NCBI GenBank assembly: GCA_021325575.1
Contig: JAJPGW010000002.1
Location: 1-64,000, forward strand
Direction: 5' to 3'
DNA from: Gammaproteobacteria bacterium
Lineage (GTDB): Bacteria > Pseudomonadota > Gammaproteobacteria > DSM-16500
DNA length: 64,000 nt
Each line of letters opens with the position of its first letter. Position 1 is the first letter of the stretch. The notes under the pieces were generated by a model. That model was not told where the DNA came from, did not search any database, and saw nothing but the letters and a program-made list of their open reading frames with translations. The position numbers were made by a program, and so were the translations under genes. Positions 53,521-61,987 of this stretch are shown in pieces.

Positions 53521-54735
53521 ATGAAAGCCAAACTATTACTCAGTTTAATTTTAATTTCTTTTTCCATGTTTTCCTTTGCAGCAAAAACCCCTGGCTGGCA
53601 AACCATCAACACCAGCGACACGATGTTTTGCTCTAATCTGAGTACATTTACTAGCGACAGTAACGGAAACTTATACCAAGCCGGATGGGCCAATCAGAAT
53701 GGAAACGATTATGGTTTTATTCGAAAAAGTATTGATAAAGGTTATACGTGGAATACTCTTTTTAATTTCCCCAATTATGGCTTAATGGCCTTTGCAATCG
53801 ATCAACAAGGTGCTTTTTATGTGGCTGGAAGTCAAGATCCTAATTATTGGATAATACAAAAAAGTACGGATGGCGGACAAACGTGGAATACGGTGGACGA
53901 AGCTCCCCAATTTTCAAGCGTAACGACACTTGCTATTGCTCCGAATGGCGATATTTATGCCGGTGGACCGGGACCCGATATAGGTCACTCTATCATTCGC
54001 AAAAGTGCGGATAATGGAAAAACGTGGACAACCGTAGATGATTTTTATATTGGTATCAATAAGGCTAAAAGCAATAACACCAAATTCAATAAAACCAAAT
54101 CCAATCAATCTAAAGCCCATCACGCAGACGGCAGTGGCGAAATCAACGCAATTTTTTTTGATGCAAGCGGCAATGTTTATTACATTGTAGAAAGCACATG
54201 GCTTGATACTTGGTATGTCAGAATGAGTACCGATCAAGGCGCAACTTGGACAACCATTGATAGCTTTTCTTTAGGTAATTGGGTTCTCATTGGATCTTCC
54301 GCAGTGATTGATTCTGCTGGAAATATTTATGTCGCAGGTCTTTGGACTGATGAAGATGCAAGCAACATCGGCCATTGGATCGTCCGAAAAGGCAGTAAAA
54401 CCAGTCCTTTTGTCACGGTGGATGATTTCAAATATCCAGACAATAAACGCATCACCGCGCCCGATAAGATTGTCATCGATAAAAATGGCAACCTTTACGT
54501 ATCAGGCGAAGTCATCGATGAAGAAAGTTCTCCCAAAACGCGCGCACTGATCCGAATGAGTACGGATGCCGGTGCTCATTGGTCAACCTGGGATGATTTT
54601 CCCGGTGATCCAAACGACCGATTTTTTAGCGCGAATCATATTCTGATCGACAATCAAGGAAACTTGTATGCAGGACTTGCGCTCACCGATGCAGATTTCA
54701 ATGATCGTTGGTTGACGCGGAAATATTTTCCGTAG
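53521..54735 (+). CDS. secreted Asp-box (BNR) beta-propeller protein
   Basis: 404 residues. Signal peptide MKAKLLLSLILISFSMFSFA, cleaved before AKTPG. Five Asp-box repeats of the SxDxGxTW type lie at regular steps of about 50-70 residues: SIDKGYTW, STDGGQTW, SADNGKTW, STDQGATW and STDAGAHW. Each is followed by a strand such as IDSAGNIYVAGLW. This is the pattern of a beta-propeller as in sialidases and other BNR proteins, but sialidase Arg/Asp catalytic residues are not evident. An exported carbohydrate-binding or surface protein is likely. A low-complexity NKAKSNNTKFNKTKSNQSK insert interrupts the middle. Confidence 0.75.
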   Translation: MKAKLLLSLILISFSMFSFAAKTPGWQTINTSDTMFCSNLSTFTSDSNGNLYQAGWANQNGNDYGFIRKSIDKGYTWNTLFNFPNYGLMAFAIDQQGAFYVAGSQDPNYWIIQKSTDGGQTWNTVDEAPQFSSVTTLAIAPNGDIYAGGPGPDIGHSIIRKSADNGKTWTTVDDFYIGINKAKSNNTKFNKTKSNQSKAHHADGSGEINAIFFDASGNVYYIVESTWLDTWYVRMSTDQGATWTTIDSFSLGNWVLIGSSAVIDSAGNIYVAGLWTDEDASNIGHWIVRKGSKTSPFVTVDDFKYPDNKRITAPDKIVIDKNGNLYVSGEVIDEESSPKTRALIRMSTDAGAHWSTWDDFPGDPNDRFFSANHILIDNQGNLYAGLALTDADFNDRWLTRKYFP

Positions 54736-54744
54736 TGTTCATTT

Positions 54745-55044
54745 CTAATTATAGGCGCTGTCATGATCAATATGCAGCGTCAGTAATCGTAAAAATTGAT
54801 CTTGTCTAAGTGCTGTCGCTCGATATTTTTGAGAGAAGCGAAAAGTATCAATACGTTGGCCAGATTTAGTTTCTTTTGACAAAATGGCTTCCCATTTGAG
54901 CCCTTTGTCTGAATAGAGTTGGGGCCATTGCATTTCTGATATTTTTTTTAAGGTTCTAATTAAAGCAAGTTGTTCGGGTTTTTCTAAATGAAAAAAATCT
55001 TGCTGAAATTGCGGATTGTTCGTATCAATTTTTATTTTTTCCAT
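54745..55044 (-). CDS. RelE/ParE-superfamily-like toxin
   Basis: About 99 residues. The C-terminal half reads FRFSQKYRATALRQDQFLRL then LTLHIDHDSAY, the KYRA...R..H.DHD.AY ending seen in RelE/HigB-related mRNA interferases and their relatives. The ATG at 55044 is chosen because GAGG and AGGA precede it and it overlaps the end of the antitoxin gene by 20 nt. It is convergent with the Asp-box gene. Toxicity is inferred from order and fold, not shown. Confidence 0.65.
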   Translation of the reverse strand: MEKIKIDTNNPQFQQDFFHLEKPEQLALIRTLKKISEMQWPQLYSDKGLKWEAILSKETKSGQRIDTFRFSQKYRATALRQDQFLRLLTLHIDHDSAYN

Positions 55045-55294
55045 CCTGCATTCCTCGAGCCAGCTTATCAAAGTTATCGACGGGTTTATGGTTTTCAGCC
55101 CAATCAATTGCATTTTCTAATTTCGCCATTTGCCCTTTTTGATGAAGCCATCGTTCGGAATCAGGAATAAATTCACCCGACTTGATGATCCACGTGCCAT
55201 CATTCACTTGGACGATCAATACCATCTTCCCAGCAAATTCTTTGCCAAGTGATAATTGACCATTATTACCCACGACCTTAACTTGTTGACGCAT
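55025..55294 (-). CDS. antitoxin-like protein with AbrB-type N-terminus
   Basis: 89 residues. The N-terminus VKVVGNNGQLSLGKEFAGKMVLIV resembles an AbrB/MazE-type swapped-hairpin DNA-binding domain. The C-terminus (LENAIDWAENHKPVDNFDKL) is helical and acidic-basic mixed, as in antitoxins that wrap the toxin. It is followed directly by the overlapping toxin-like gene. An operator-like palindrome lies between its -35 and -10. Type II toxin-antitoxin function is inferred from organisation. Confidence 0.65.
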   Translation of the reverse strand: MRQQVKVVGNNGQLSLGKEFAGKMVLIVQVNDGTWIIKSGEFIPDSERWLHQKGQMAKLENAIDWAENHKPVDNFDKLARGMQDGKNKN

Positions 55295-55327
55295 TATGAA
55301 CCTCTGATTTTGTAATTTACTATATTA

Positions 55328-55355
55328 GTATAATCCTAAAATAGGAAAATATCAA
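55328..55355 (-). promoter_or_regulatory. toxin-antitoxin promoter with internal operator
   Basis: On the - strand TTGATA (55355-55350), 16 nt, TATACT (55333-55328). The spacer holds a perfect palindrome TCCTA-AAA-TAGGA (55334-55346), placed where an antitoxin would block RNA polymerase. Confidence 0.65.
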
Positions 55356-55391
55356 TTTATTGCTTAACAATCCTTAATAAAAAAAGATGAA

Positions 55392-55416
55392 GCAAACCAT
55401 CGATTTGCACTATAAT
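55392..55416 (+). promoter_or_regulatory. purE promoter with PurR-like palindrome
   Basis: GCAAA-CCATCGA-TTTGC (55392-55408) lies immediately before TATAAT (55411-55416), 33 nt upstream of the purE ATG. GCAAAC/TTTGC recalls the PurR operator half-sites of enterobacteria, but the spacing is 1 bp longer and no other pur promoter here shows it. Confidence 0.4.
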
Positions 55417-55448
55417 CGGATTCATTTTTAACGAATTCGAGGGATATC

Positions 55449-55937
55449 ATGACTAAACTTGTTAGTATTCTGATGGGCTCAAAATCCGATTGGCCGATGA
55501 TGGAGCATGCTGGACAGATATTGGACACATTAAAAATTCCTTATGAAGCAAGGGTGTTATCCGCTCATCGCACGCCGGATGCCTTATTTGAATATATTGC
55601 TAATGCTGAAAAAGATGGCGTCGAAGTGATCATTGGTGCCGCCGGGGGTGCAGCCCATTTGCCTGGCGTAATCGCGGCCAAAACCTTATTGCCCGTGATT
55701 GGTGTTCCTATGCCTTCGCAAGCATTTAATGGCATGGATTCCTTGTTATCGATTGTTCAAATGCCCGCAGGCATTCCGGTTGCGACGATGGCCGTAGGCA
55801 AACCCGGTGCTATCAATGCAGGATTGTTCGCAGCTAGCATTTTAAGCATCAAACATCCTGAATTTCGTCAGGCAATCAAAAAATATCGCGCCGAACAAGC
55901 GCAAACCATCTTGGAAAATTCTACTTTGAAAGGATAA
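55449..55937 (+). CDS. purE: N5-carboxyaminoimidazole ribonucleotide mutase
   Basis: 162 residues, standard class I PurE. Motifs are [52 protein letters not shown] and [20 protein letters not shown]. It moves the carboxyl group of N5-CAIR to make CAIR. This class depends on PurK, which is not in the window. It is followed 4 nt later by glyA. Confidence 0.97.
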   Translation: MTKLVSILMGSKSDWPMMEHAGQILDTLKIPYEARVLSAHRTPDALFEYIANAEKDGVEVIIGAAGGAAHLPGVIAAKTLLPVIGVPMPSQAFNGMDSLLSIVQMPAGIPVATMAVGKPGAINAGLFAASILSIKHPEFRQAIKKYRAEQAQTILENSTLKG

Positions 55938-55941
55938 AACA

Positions 55942-57210
55942 ATGTTCGAAGCAATTCCTTTAAAACAATTCGATCCCGAAATTTGGCGCGCGATTCAAGA
56001 CGAAGAAAAACGCCAGCAAGAACACATTGAATTAATTGCTTCTGAAAATTATGTCAGTCCCGAAGTCTTAGAAGCCCAAGGATCCGTGCTTACCAATAAA
56101 TATGCTGAAGGTTATCCGCATAAACGTTATTACGGCGGTTGTGAATTTGTCGATGTCGCAGAAGATTTAGCCGTTCAGCGGGTGAAAAAATTATTTGGCG
56201 CGGATTATGCTAACGTTCAGCCACATTCCGGTTCGCAAGCAAATTCTGCGGCCTATGCTGCAATGATTAATCCAGGCGACACAGTGCTAGGTATGAGTCT
56301 CGCACACGGTGGTCATCTAACGCATGGTTCGCCTGTGAATTTTTCCGGAAAATTATATAAATTTTTTTCCTATGGATTAGATGCAAAAGGATACATTGAT
56401 TACGTGCAAGTTGAACAACTTGCAAAAGAACATAAACCCAAATTAATTGTTTCTGGATTTTCAGCTTATTCACGCATTGTTGATTGGAAAAAATTACGCG
56501 AAATTGCAGACAGTATCGGCGCTTATTTGATGGCGGATATCGCCCATGTCGCAGGATTATGCGCGGTGGATTTATATCCCTCGCCTGTAAAAATTGCGGA
56601 TGTCACAACATCAACAACGCACAAAACCTTACGCGGCCCACGCGGCGGTTTGATCATGGCAAAATCCAATCCCGAATTAGAAAAAAAATTAAATTCCGCC
56701 GTATTTCCAGGCGGGCAGGGTGGTCCTTTGATGCATGTGATTGCTGCAAAAGCCGTTGCTTTCAAAGAAGCGCTGCAACCTGATTTCAAAAAATATCAGC
56801 AACAAGTGTTGAATAATGCTCGCATGATGGCAAACACCATGATTAAACGCGGATTCAATATCGTCAGCGGCGGCACCGACAATCATTTATTTTTAATTGA
56901 TTTAATCAACAAAAAAATCACCGGCAAAGATGCAGAAGCGGCTCTGGGTCGCGCCAATATTACCGTGAATAAAAATGCGGTTCCAAATGACCCACAGTCA
57001 CCTTTTATCACCAGTGGCTTACGTTTAGGATCACCCGCCGTGACCACAAGAGGTTTCAAAGAAAAAGAATGCGAAACCTTAGCCAACTGGGTTTGCGATA
57101 TTCTGGATGATATACATTCAGAAAAAAATATTGAACGCATCCGTTCTGAGGTTTTAAAGATTTGCGATCGATTTCCGGTTTATTCAGAAAAGAATGCTGA
57201 AATGGCATGA
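55942..57210 (+). CDS. glyA: serine hydroxymethyltransferase
   Basis: 422 residues, standard. PLP-binding Lys in [34 protein letters not shown] and [14 protein letters not shown] are signatures of the family. It converts serine and THF to glycine and 5,10-methylene-THF, giving the glycine for PurD and the one-carbon units for PurN and PurH, so its place after purE is logical. It is convergent with idi, 23 nt apart, and no terminator is obvious. Confidence 0.97.
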   Translation: MFEAIPLKQFDPEIWRAIQDEEKRQQEHIELIASENYVSPEVLEAQGSVLTNKYAEGYPHKRYYGGCEFVDVAEDLAVQRVKKLFGADYANVQPHSGSQANSAAYAAMINPGDTVLGMSLAHGGHLTHGSPVNFSGKLYKFFSYGLDAKGYIDYVQVEQLAKEHKPKLIVSGFSAYSRIVDWKKLREIADSIGAYLMADIAHVAGLCAVDLYPSPVKIADVTTSTTHKTLRGPRGGLIMAKSNPELEKKLNSAVFPGGQGGPLMHVIAAKAVAFKEALQPDFKKYQQQVLNNARMMANTMIKRGFNIVSGGTDNHLFLIDLINKKITGKDAEAALGRANITVNKNAVPNDPQSPFITSGLRLGSPAVTTRGFKEKECETLANWVCDILDDIHSEKNIERIRSEVLKICDRFPVYSEKNAEMA

Positions 57211-57233
57211 AAATGATTCTTGCAAAAGTATAA

Positions 57234-57767
57234 CTAAAAAAGCGATAAATTTCTCTCAACCACTTCCAGCGCCCTGTTAAACCAGGGCGTAAAATTTTCT
57301 GGGTAGTATTCGAGTTCTTTTCTGAGATCTGGCAATGTAATCCAACGATAGGCATGAACTTCCTGCGCGTTAGGTGTTATTTTTTCCTGATCATAAAACC
57401 CAATCAACACATGATCGACTTCATTTTCACTCAAGCCATTATCAAAATGAGCAATATAATGGAACGAGCCTAGGGACTGTAATGAGGTTTCAATGCCCAT
57501 TTCTTCTTTTAAACGTCTTTGACCGGCGAGCAGAATATCCTCACCCGGACGGGGGTGTGAACAGCAAGTATTGGTCCATAATAATGGCGAATGGTACTTT
57601 TCAGCCGCTCGCTGCTGGAGCAGGACCTGTAAATCCGGTGTCCGACGCAAAATAAATACAGAAAACGCCCGGTGGCAGAGATTGTCCCGGTGGGCCTGCA
57701 TTTTTTCAGCGGTGCCTATGGGGGTATCAAATTCATCGACCAAGACCACCTGTTCTGTTGCTGTCAT
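57234..57767 (-). CDS. idi: isopentenyl-diphosphate isomerase, type I
   Basis: 177 residues with a Nudix fold, interconverting IPP and DMAPP. The active-site Cys is in LLWTNTCCSHP (C68 or C69) and the acid-base Glu in SENEVDHVL (E116 region). The Nudix-like GQRRLKEEMGI is present. Type I (Mg2+/Mn2+-dependent, E. coli-like) rather than the flavin type II often used with the mevalonate route. It is divergent from hmgR across 64 nt. Confidence 0.96.
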   Translation of the reverse strand: MTATEQVVLVDEFDTPIGTAEKMQAHRDNLCHRAFSVFILRRTPDLQVLLQQRAAEKYHSPLLWTNTCCSHPRPGEDILLAGQRRLKEEMGIETSLQSLGSFHYIAHFDNGLSENEVDHVLIGFYDQEKITPNAQEVHAYRWITLPDLRKELEYYPENFTPWFNRALEVVERNLSLF

Positions 57768-57831
57768 GAAGGATTTTCCAGTAGAATGGAGCGCGTTTTA
57801 TACCATAAACTGAGTTGGATTTAAATCAAAT

Positions 57832-58890
57832 ATGAGATGGCAAACTACGGAACAGATTGCGACCATACCCATGCGGGTCATAGGCCCAATCAAGCTAGCA
57901 GGGCCTGAGGTTACTGGGGATATTATGGTACCTCTCGCCACATTCGAAACACCTTTATGGCCTTCAACCCATCGCGGTGCCCGCGTGACTCTCCATACAT
58001 CGGGCGTACGCGCCGTGATTATTGATGAGCGCATGACCCGTTCGGTCTTACTGGAGGCAGACAATGTGACCGATGCCTACGAGGCATTGCTCAATTTGCA
58101 ACAACACAAAGAGGCCATGCAATCCATTATCTCCGAGACCAGCCGGTTTGCGCGATTAATTGATATGCATACCCAAATGGTCGGGACGCTCGTGTTCCTG
58201 CGTTTCGAATTTAATACAGGGGATGCGGCCGGTCACAATATGGCGACGCTCGCAGCGGATCGCTTGCTGGAATGGATTTTGATGCGCTTTCCGACGTTAA
58301 AATATATTTCCATTTCAGGAAATTATTGTTCGGACAAAAAAGTCTCGGCCGTGAATGGCATCCTTGGACGGGGTAAATATGTCGTCGCTGAAGTCACGAT
58401 CTCCCGAGAAGTCTGCCGCAAATTATTAAAAACCACCCCAGAAAAAATTGTCGAAATCAATATAAAGAAAAATATGATCGGCAATATCATTTCCGGTGGG
58501 CTTCGCACCGCCAATGCCCATTTTGCGAATATGTTATTGGGCTTTTATCTTGCCACCGGTCAAGATGCAGCGAATATTATCGAAGGGTCACAAGGCATTG
58601 TTTATGCAGAAGTGCGGCATGATGATTTGTATTTTTCAGTCACGTTACCCAATGTGATCGTCGGCGCGGTCGGCAATGGAAAAACGTTTGATTTTGTTCG
58701 TGAAAATTTACGGATCCTAGATTGCTTAGAAGAACGCGAACCTGGACAAAATGCCAGACGGCTCGCCATTATTGTGGCATCTACGGTATTATGTGGTGAA
58801 TTATCGCTGCTTGCCGCCCAAACCAATCAGGGTGAATTAATGAAAAGTCACCTTAAACTAGAACGTCGTAAAGAAAATGAGGGATCATAA
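57832..58890 (+). CDS. hydroxymethylglutaryl-CoA reductase
   Basis: 352 residues, a short HMG-CoA reductase catalytic domain without membrane anchor. The class I-type catalytic set is recognisable: E39 in TFETPLWPS, K169 in NYCSDKKVSAVNG, D245 in ATGQDAANII, and H340 in MKSHLKLER. GDAAGHNM (130-137) is the CoA/NADP-binding motif. It makes mevalonate from HMG-CoA, the committed step. The ribosome site at the ATG is weak. It is the first gene of a tightly packed set with hmgS-mvk-pmk-mvd. Confidence 0.92.
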   Translation: MRWQTTEQIATIPMRVIGPIKLAGPEVTGDIMVPLATFETPLWPSTHRGARVTLHTSGVRAVIIDERMTRSVLLEADNVTDAYEALLNLQQHKEAMQSIISETSRFARLIDMHTQMVGTLVFLRFEFNTGDAAGHNMATLAADRLLEWILMRFPTLKYISISGNYCSDKKVSAVNGILGRGKYVVAEVTISREVCRKLLKTTPEKIVEINIKKNMIGNIISGGLRTANAHFANMLLGFYLATGQDAANIIEGSQGIVYAEVRHDDLYFSVTLPNVIVGAVGNGKTFDFVRENLRILDCLEEREPGQNARRLAIIVASTVLCGELSLLAAQTNQGELMKSHLKLERRKENEGS

Positions 58891-58891
58891 C

Positions 58892-60064
58892 GTGGTTAAA
58901 GTGGGAATTGATGCAATTGGTTTTTACACATCACAATACGCATTGGATTTAGCCGAACTTGCAAAAGCGCGCGGCACTGAAGCAAATAAATATTATGTGG
59001 GACTCGGTCAGCACCAAATGTCGGTGCCGCCACCGGATGAAGATGTTGTCACGATGGGTGCGAATGCAGCATTGCGCGCCCTAAAAAATGTTGATCCGCA
59101 ATCCATCGAAATGGTTTTGTTTGCAACGGAATCGGGAATCGATCAATCGAAAGCGGCTGGAATTTATGTTCATGATTTATTGGGTTTACCTGCACGTTGT
59201 CGCGTGATTGAATTAAAACAAGCTTGTTATAGCGCGACACTCGCATTGCAGTTGGCACTGCCTTTTTTGCGTCAACATCCGGATAAAAAAGTATTGTTGA
59301 TTGCATCCGATATTGCGCGCTATGGTTTAGGAACACCCGGCGAATCTTCGCAAGGATCGGGTGCGGTTGCGATGGTGTTATCGGCGAATCCACGTTTAAT
59401 TGCATTTGATTCTGAATACGGTGTTGTCACTGAAAATGTCATGGATTTCTGGCGCCCGAATTATTCGGACGAAGCATTTGTCGAAGGAAAATATTCCAGC
59501 AAACTTTATCTAAACATGCTGGAAAAATCCTGGGTGCAATATCAAACATTATCAGGACGAAATTTTTCGGACCATGCATATTATTGTTATCACACACCGG
59601 TCCCGAAATTAGTTGAAAAAGCGCATCAACATCTCGCTAAAATAAATAATCAAACATCCAGCGATGAAAATTTATTTTCTCAAATCAATCTTTCACTCGA
59701 ATACGGCAGAAAAATTGGGAACAGCTATACCGCAGCGCTCTATGTGGGTTTGACCGCTTTGTTAGATTTGTCTAAAGAAAATTTAAGCGGCAAACGCATT
59801 GGTTTTTATAGTTACGGTTCAGGTTGTGTAGCAGAATATTTTAGCGGCACCGTACAAGAAAATTATCAAACTTTTTTACATCAGGATGAGCATGACAAAA
59901 TGCTTTCCAGTCGAAAGCCTTTAACTTATGCTGAATATGAACATTTTTATTCGTATCCCTATCCAAAAGATGGCAGCCGCGCTGAATTGCCGCGTTATAA
60001 TACAGGGCAATTTCGACTAGCGGCTATTGATAATCACAAACGAATTTACGAAAAGGTGACATGA
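58892..60064 (+). CDS. hydroxymethylglutaryl-CoA synthase
   Basis: About 390 residues, thiolase fold. It condenses acetyl-CoA with acetoacetyl-CoA. Catalytic Cys112 in ELKQACYSAT, Glu80 in ATESGIDQSKAA, and His in YCYHTPVPK. The start is taken as the GTG at 58892: GAGGG lies 8 nt upstream, and the protein then begins VVKVGIDAIGFYTS like its relatives. It begins 1 nt after the hmgR stop. The stop overlaps the mevalonate kinase start by 4 nt. Confidence 0.95.
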   Translation: MVKVGIDAIGFYTSQYALDLAELAKARGTEANKYYVGLGQHQMSVPPPDEDVVTMGANAALRALKNVDPQSIEMVLFATESGIDQSKAAGIYVHDLLGLPARCRVIELKQACYSATLALQLALPFLRQHPDKKVLLIASDIARYGLGTPGESSQGSGAVAMVLSANPRLIAFDSEYGVVTENVMDFWRPNYSDEAFVEGKYSSKLYLNMLEKSWVQYQTLSGRNFSDHAYYCYHTPVPKLVEKAHQHLAKINNQTSSDENLFSQINLSLEYGRKIGNSYTAALYVGLTALLDLSKENLSGKRIGFYSYGSGCVAEYFSGTVQENYQTFLHQDEHDKMLSSRKPLTYAEYEHFYSYPYPKDGSRAELPRYNTGQFRLAAIDNHKRIYEKVT

Positions 60065-61071
60065 AAGTCTTTGCGCCCGGAAAATTGATTTTGTCAGGTG
60101 AGCACGCAGCGGTGTACGGCAAGCCTGCGCTCGCGATGGCGGTCAATCGTTATGTGACAGCTACCGCCACGCCGCAACTTTTACCGTTTGTTTCATTTGA
60201 TTTATCGGATTTATCGTATGAAAAAAGTTTAAGCTTGACGGCGCTCGATCATTTAAAAAATCGCATCAAATCCAAATACAAAAAATTTATTCACGGCGAA
60301 TATAAAATTCGTGAAGTGCTGCATAAACCGGTTGAACTAGCCCAATTTGCGATGAGCTTATTTTTTGAAACATTAAATTTAACCTTGACGCAAGGGGTAA
60401 AAATTCACGTGCGCTCCGATATTCCAATTGGTTGCGGAATGGGTTCGTCGGCTGCAACGATTTTAAGTATTGTGCACGCGATCGCGAATCATTTACGCAT
60501 GGATTTATCGTCCGATATTTTTTATCGATTAGGTTTGGAAGCTGAAAACATGCAACATGGTCAATCCAGTGGTCTCGATGTGCGAGTCTCGCTGCAAGGC
60601 GGTTGTTTGTTTATCAAAGAAGGTCAAATTCAAAATCGTGCTGTTCCGTCTGTGTCGATGTATTTAGTGAATACCGGCACGCCGGAAACCACGACTGGAG
60701 AATGCGTGACGATGGCAGCAGACCATTTTAAAAATTCCAGTATAGGCAATGATTTTGCAGCGGTAACAGAGGCGATGGATGTGGCTCTGCAACAAAACCA
60801 ATTTGATGATATTCAACAATCTATTCGCGCGAACCATGAATTATTAACACGCATTGGTGTCGTGCCATTGCGCGTGCAGAGTTTTATTAAAGATATTGAA
60901 CGTAACAACGGTGCTGCAAAAATTTGTGGCGCAGGTGCGGTCGCCGGTCAAAAAGCCGGAATGGTCTTGATCGTCACTCAAGATGAAAACGCACTCAAAG
61001 AACTTTGCATGAAGTACGATCATGCCATTTTACCCATTATGGGAGAAACGCGAGGTGTACATGTCGGTTAA
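60061..61071 (+). CDS. mevalonate kinase
   Basis: 336 residues, GHMP kinase. PGKLILSGEHAAVYGKPALA is the start typical of mevalonate kinases. The ATP loop is PIGCGMGSSAATILSI. GQSSGLDVRVSLQGG holds the catalytic Asp region and KICGAGAVAGQKAGM the third GHMP motif. It phosphorylates mevalonate to 5-phosphomevalonate. It overlaps hmgS at the start and the next kinase gene by 11 nt at the end. Confidence 0.92.
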   Translation: MKVFAPGKLILSGEHAAVYGKPALAMAVNRYVTATATPQLLPFVSFDLSDLSYEKSLSLTALDHLKNRIKSKYKKFIHGEYKIREVLHKPVELAQFAMSLFFETLNLTLTQGVKIHVRSDIPIGCGMGSSAATILSIVHAIANHLRMDLSSDIFYRLGLEAENMQHGQSSGLDVRVSLQGGCLFIKEGQIQNRAVPSVSMYLVNTGTPETTTGECVTMAADHFKNSSIGNDFAAVTEAMDVALQQNQFDDIQQSIRANHELLTRIGVVPLRVQSFIKDIERNNGAAKICGAGAVAGQKAGMVLIVTQDENALKELCMKYDHAILPIMGETRGVHVG

Positions 61072-61987
61072 AGTGACAGCGCCAGGCAGTTTAATGTTAA
61101 TGGGCGAATACGCTGTGTTGCACGGCAAACGCGCGCTGGTTTGTGCGGTTGATAAACGCATGACCGTCGTACTCACGCCGCGTACGGACAAAAAAATAAT
61201 TATTCGCTCGGCTTTGGGAAATCATGAGTGTGATCTCGAAAAAATCGAAGTCGTTGCGCCTTTTCAGTTTGTTTTAACTGCGATCAAAAACGTCCAGAAA
61301 AAAATGAAATCAGGCTGTGAAATTGAAATTACGACCGAATTTTCTGACAAAATCGGATTTGGTTCGTCAGCTGCAGTTACGGTTGCAACCGTGACCGCGT
61401 TGATGACCTGGCTCCATCTTCCCTATTCAAAATTGGAATTAGTGCGTGTTGCGCGCAATATTATCCGGCAAGTACAGGGAGCAGGTTCTGGCGCAGATGT
61501 TGCTGCGTGTGTTTTTGGCGGGATCATTGAGTATCATTCGGAACCTTTAACCGTTGAAAAATTAAAAAATCATTATCCCTTAACGGTTATTTACTCTGGC
61601 AGCAAAACACCGACGCCGGATGCGATCAAAAAAGTCGATCAGTATTTTTCAGATTATCCATTGATATTCCAGCAATTTTGTAAAACCATTGATACTTGTG
61701 TTTCCGAAGGCAAAAAAGCCATTACTAATGAATTATGGTCTAAACTCGGGAAGCTCATGAATATTCAACAGGGCGTCATGGAAAGTTTAGGCGTGAGCAA
61801 TACGGTTTTACAAACCATTATCAGTTCACTTCGAGAATCCGACGTCATTTTAGGTGCAAAAATTTCGGGTTCCGGATTTGGCGATTGTGTCATTGCTCTC
61901 GGCGAATTGCCCGCATCACATGCAGCAAAAGGGGAAAAAATTCCCGTCAATATTACCGATCTCGGAGTTCAGTGTGAAAAAAATTGA
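61061..61987 (+). CDS. phosphomevalonate kinase (GHMP family)
   Basis: About 308 residues. The GHMP motifs are APGSLMLMGEYAVLHGKRAL, GFGSSAAVTVATVTAL and AKISGSGFGDCVIAL. It closely resembles the preceding kinase and probably arose by duplication. Position between mvk and mvd, and the completeness of the pathway otherwise, point to phosphomevalonate kinase. A second mevalonate kinase or mevalonate-3-kinase type is the alternative. The ATG at 61061 has GAGGTG 5 nt upstream. It overlaps its neighbours on both sides (11 and 14 nt). Confidence 0.82.
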   Translation: MSVKVTAPGSLMLMGEYAVLHGKRALVCAVDKRMTVVLTPRTDKKIIIRSALGNHECDLEKIEVVAPFQFVLTAIKNVQKKMKSGCEIEITTEFSDKIGFGSSAAVTVATVTALMTWLHLPYSKLELVRVARNIIRQVQGAGSGADVAACVFGGIIEYHSEPLTVEKLKNHYPLTVIYSGSKTPTPDAIKKVDQYFSDYPLIFQQFCKTIDTCVSEGKKAITNELWSKLGKLMNIQQGVMESLGVSNTVLQTIISSLRESDVILGAKISGSGFGDCVIALGELPASHAAKGEKIPVNITDLGVQCEKN

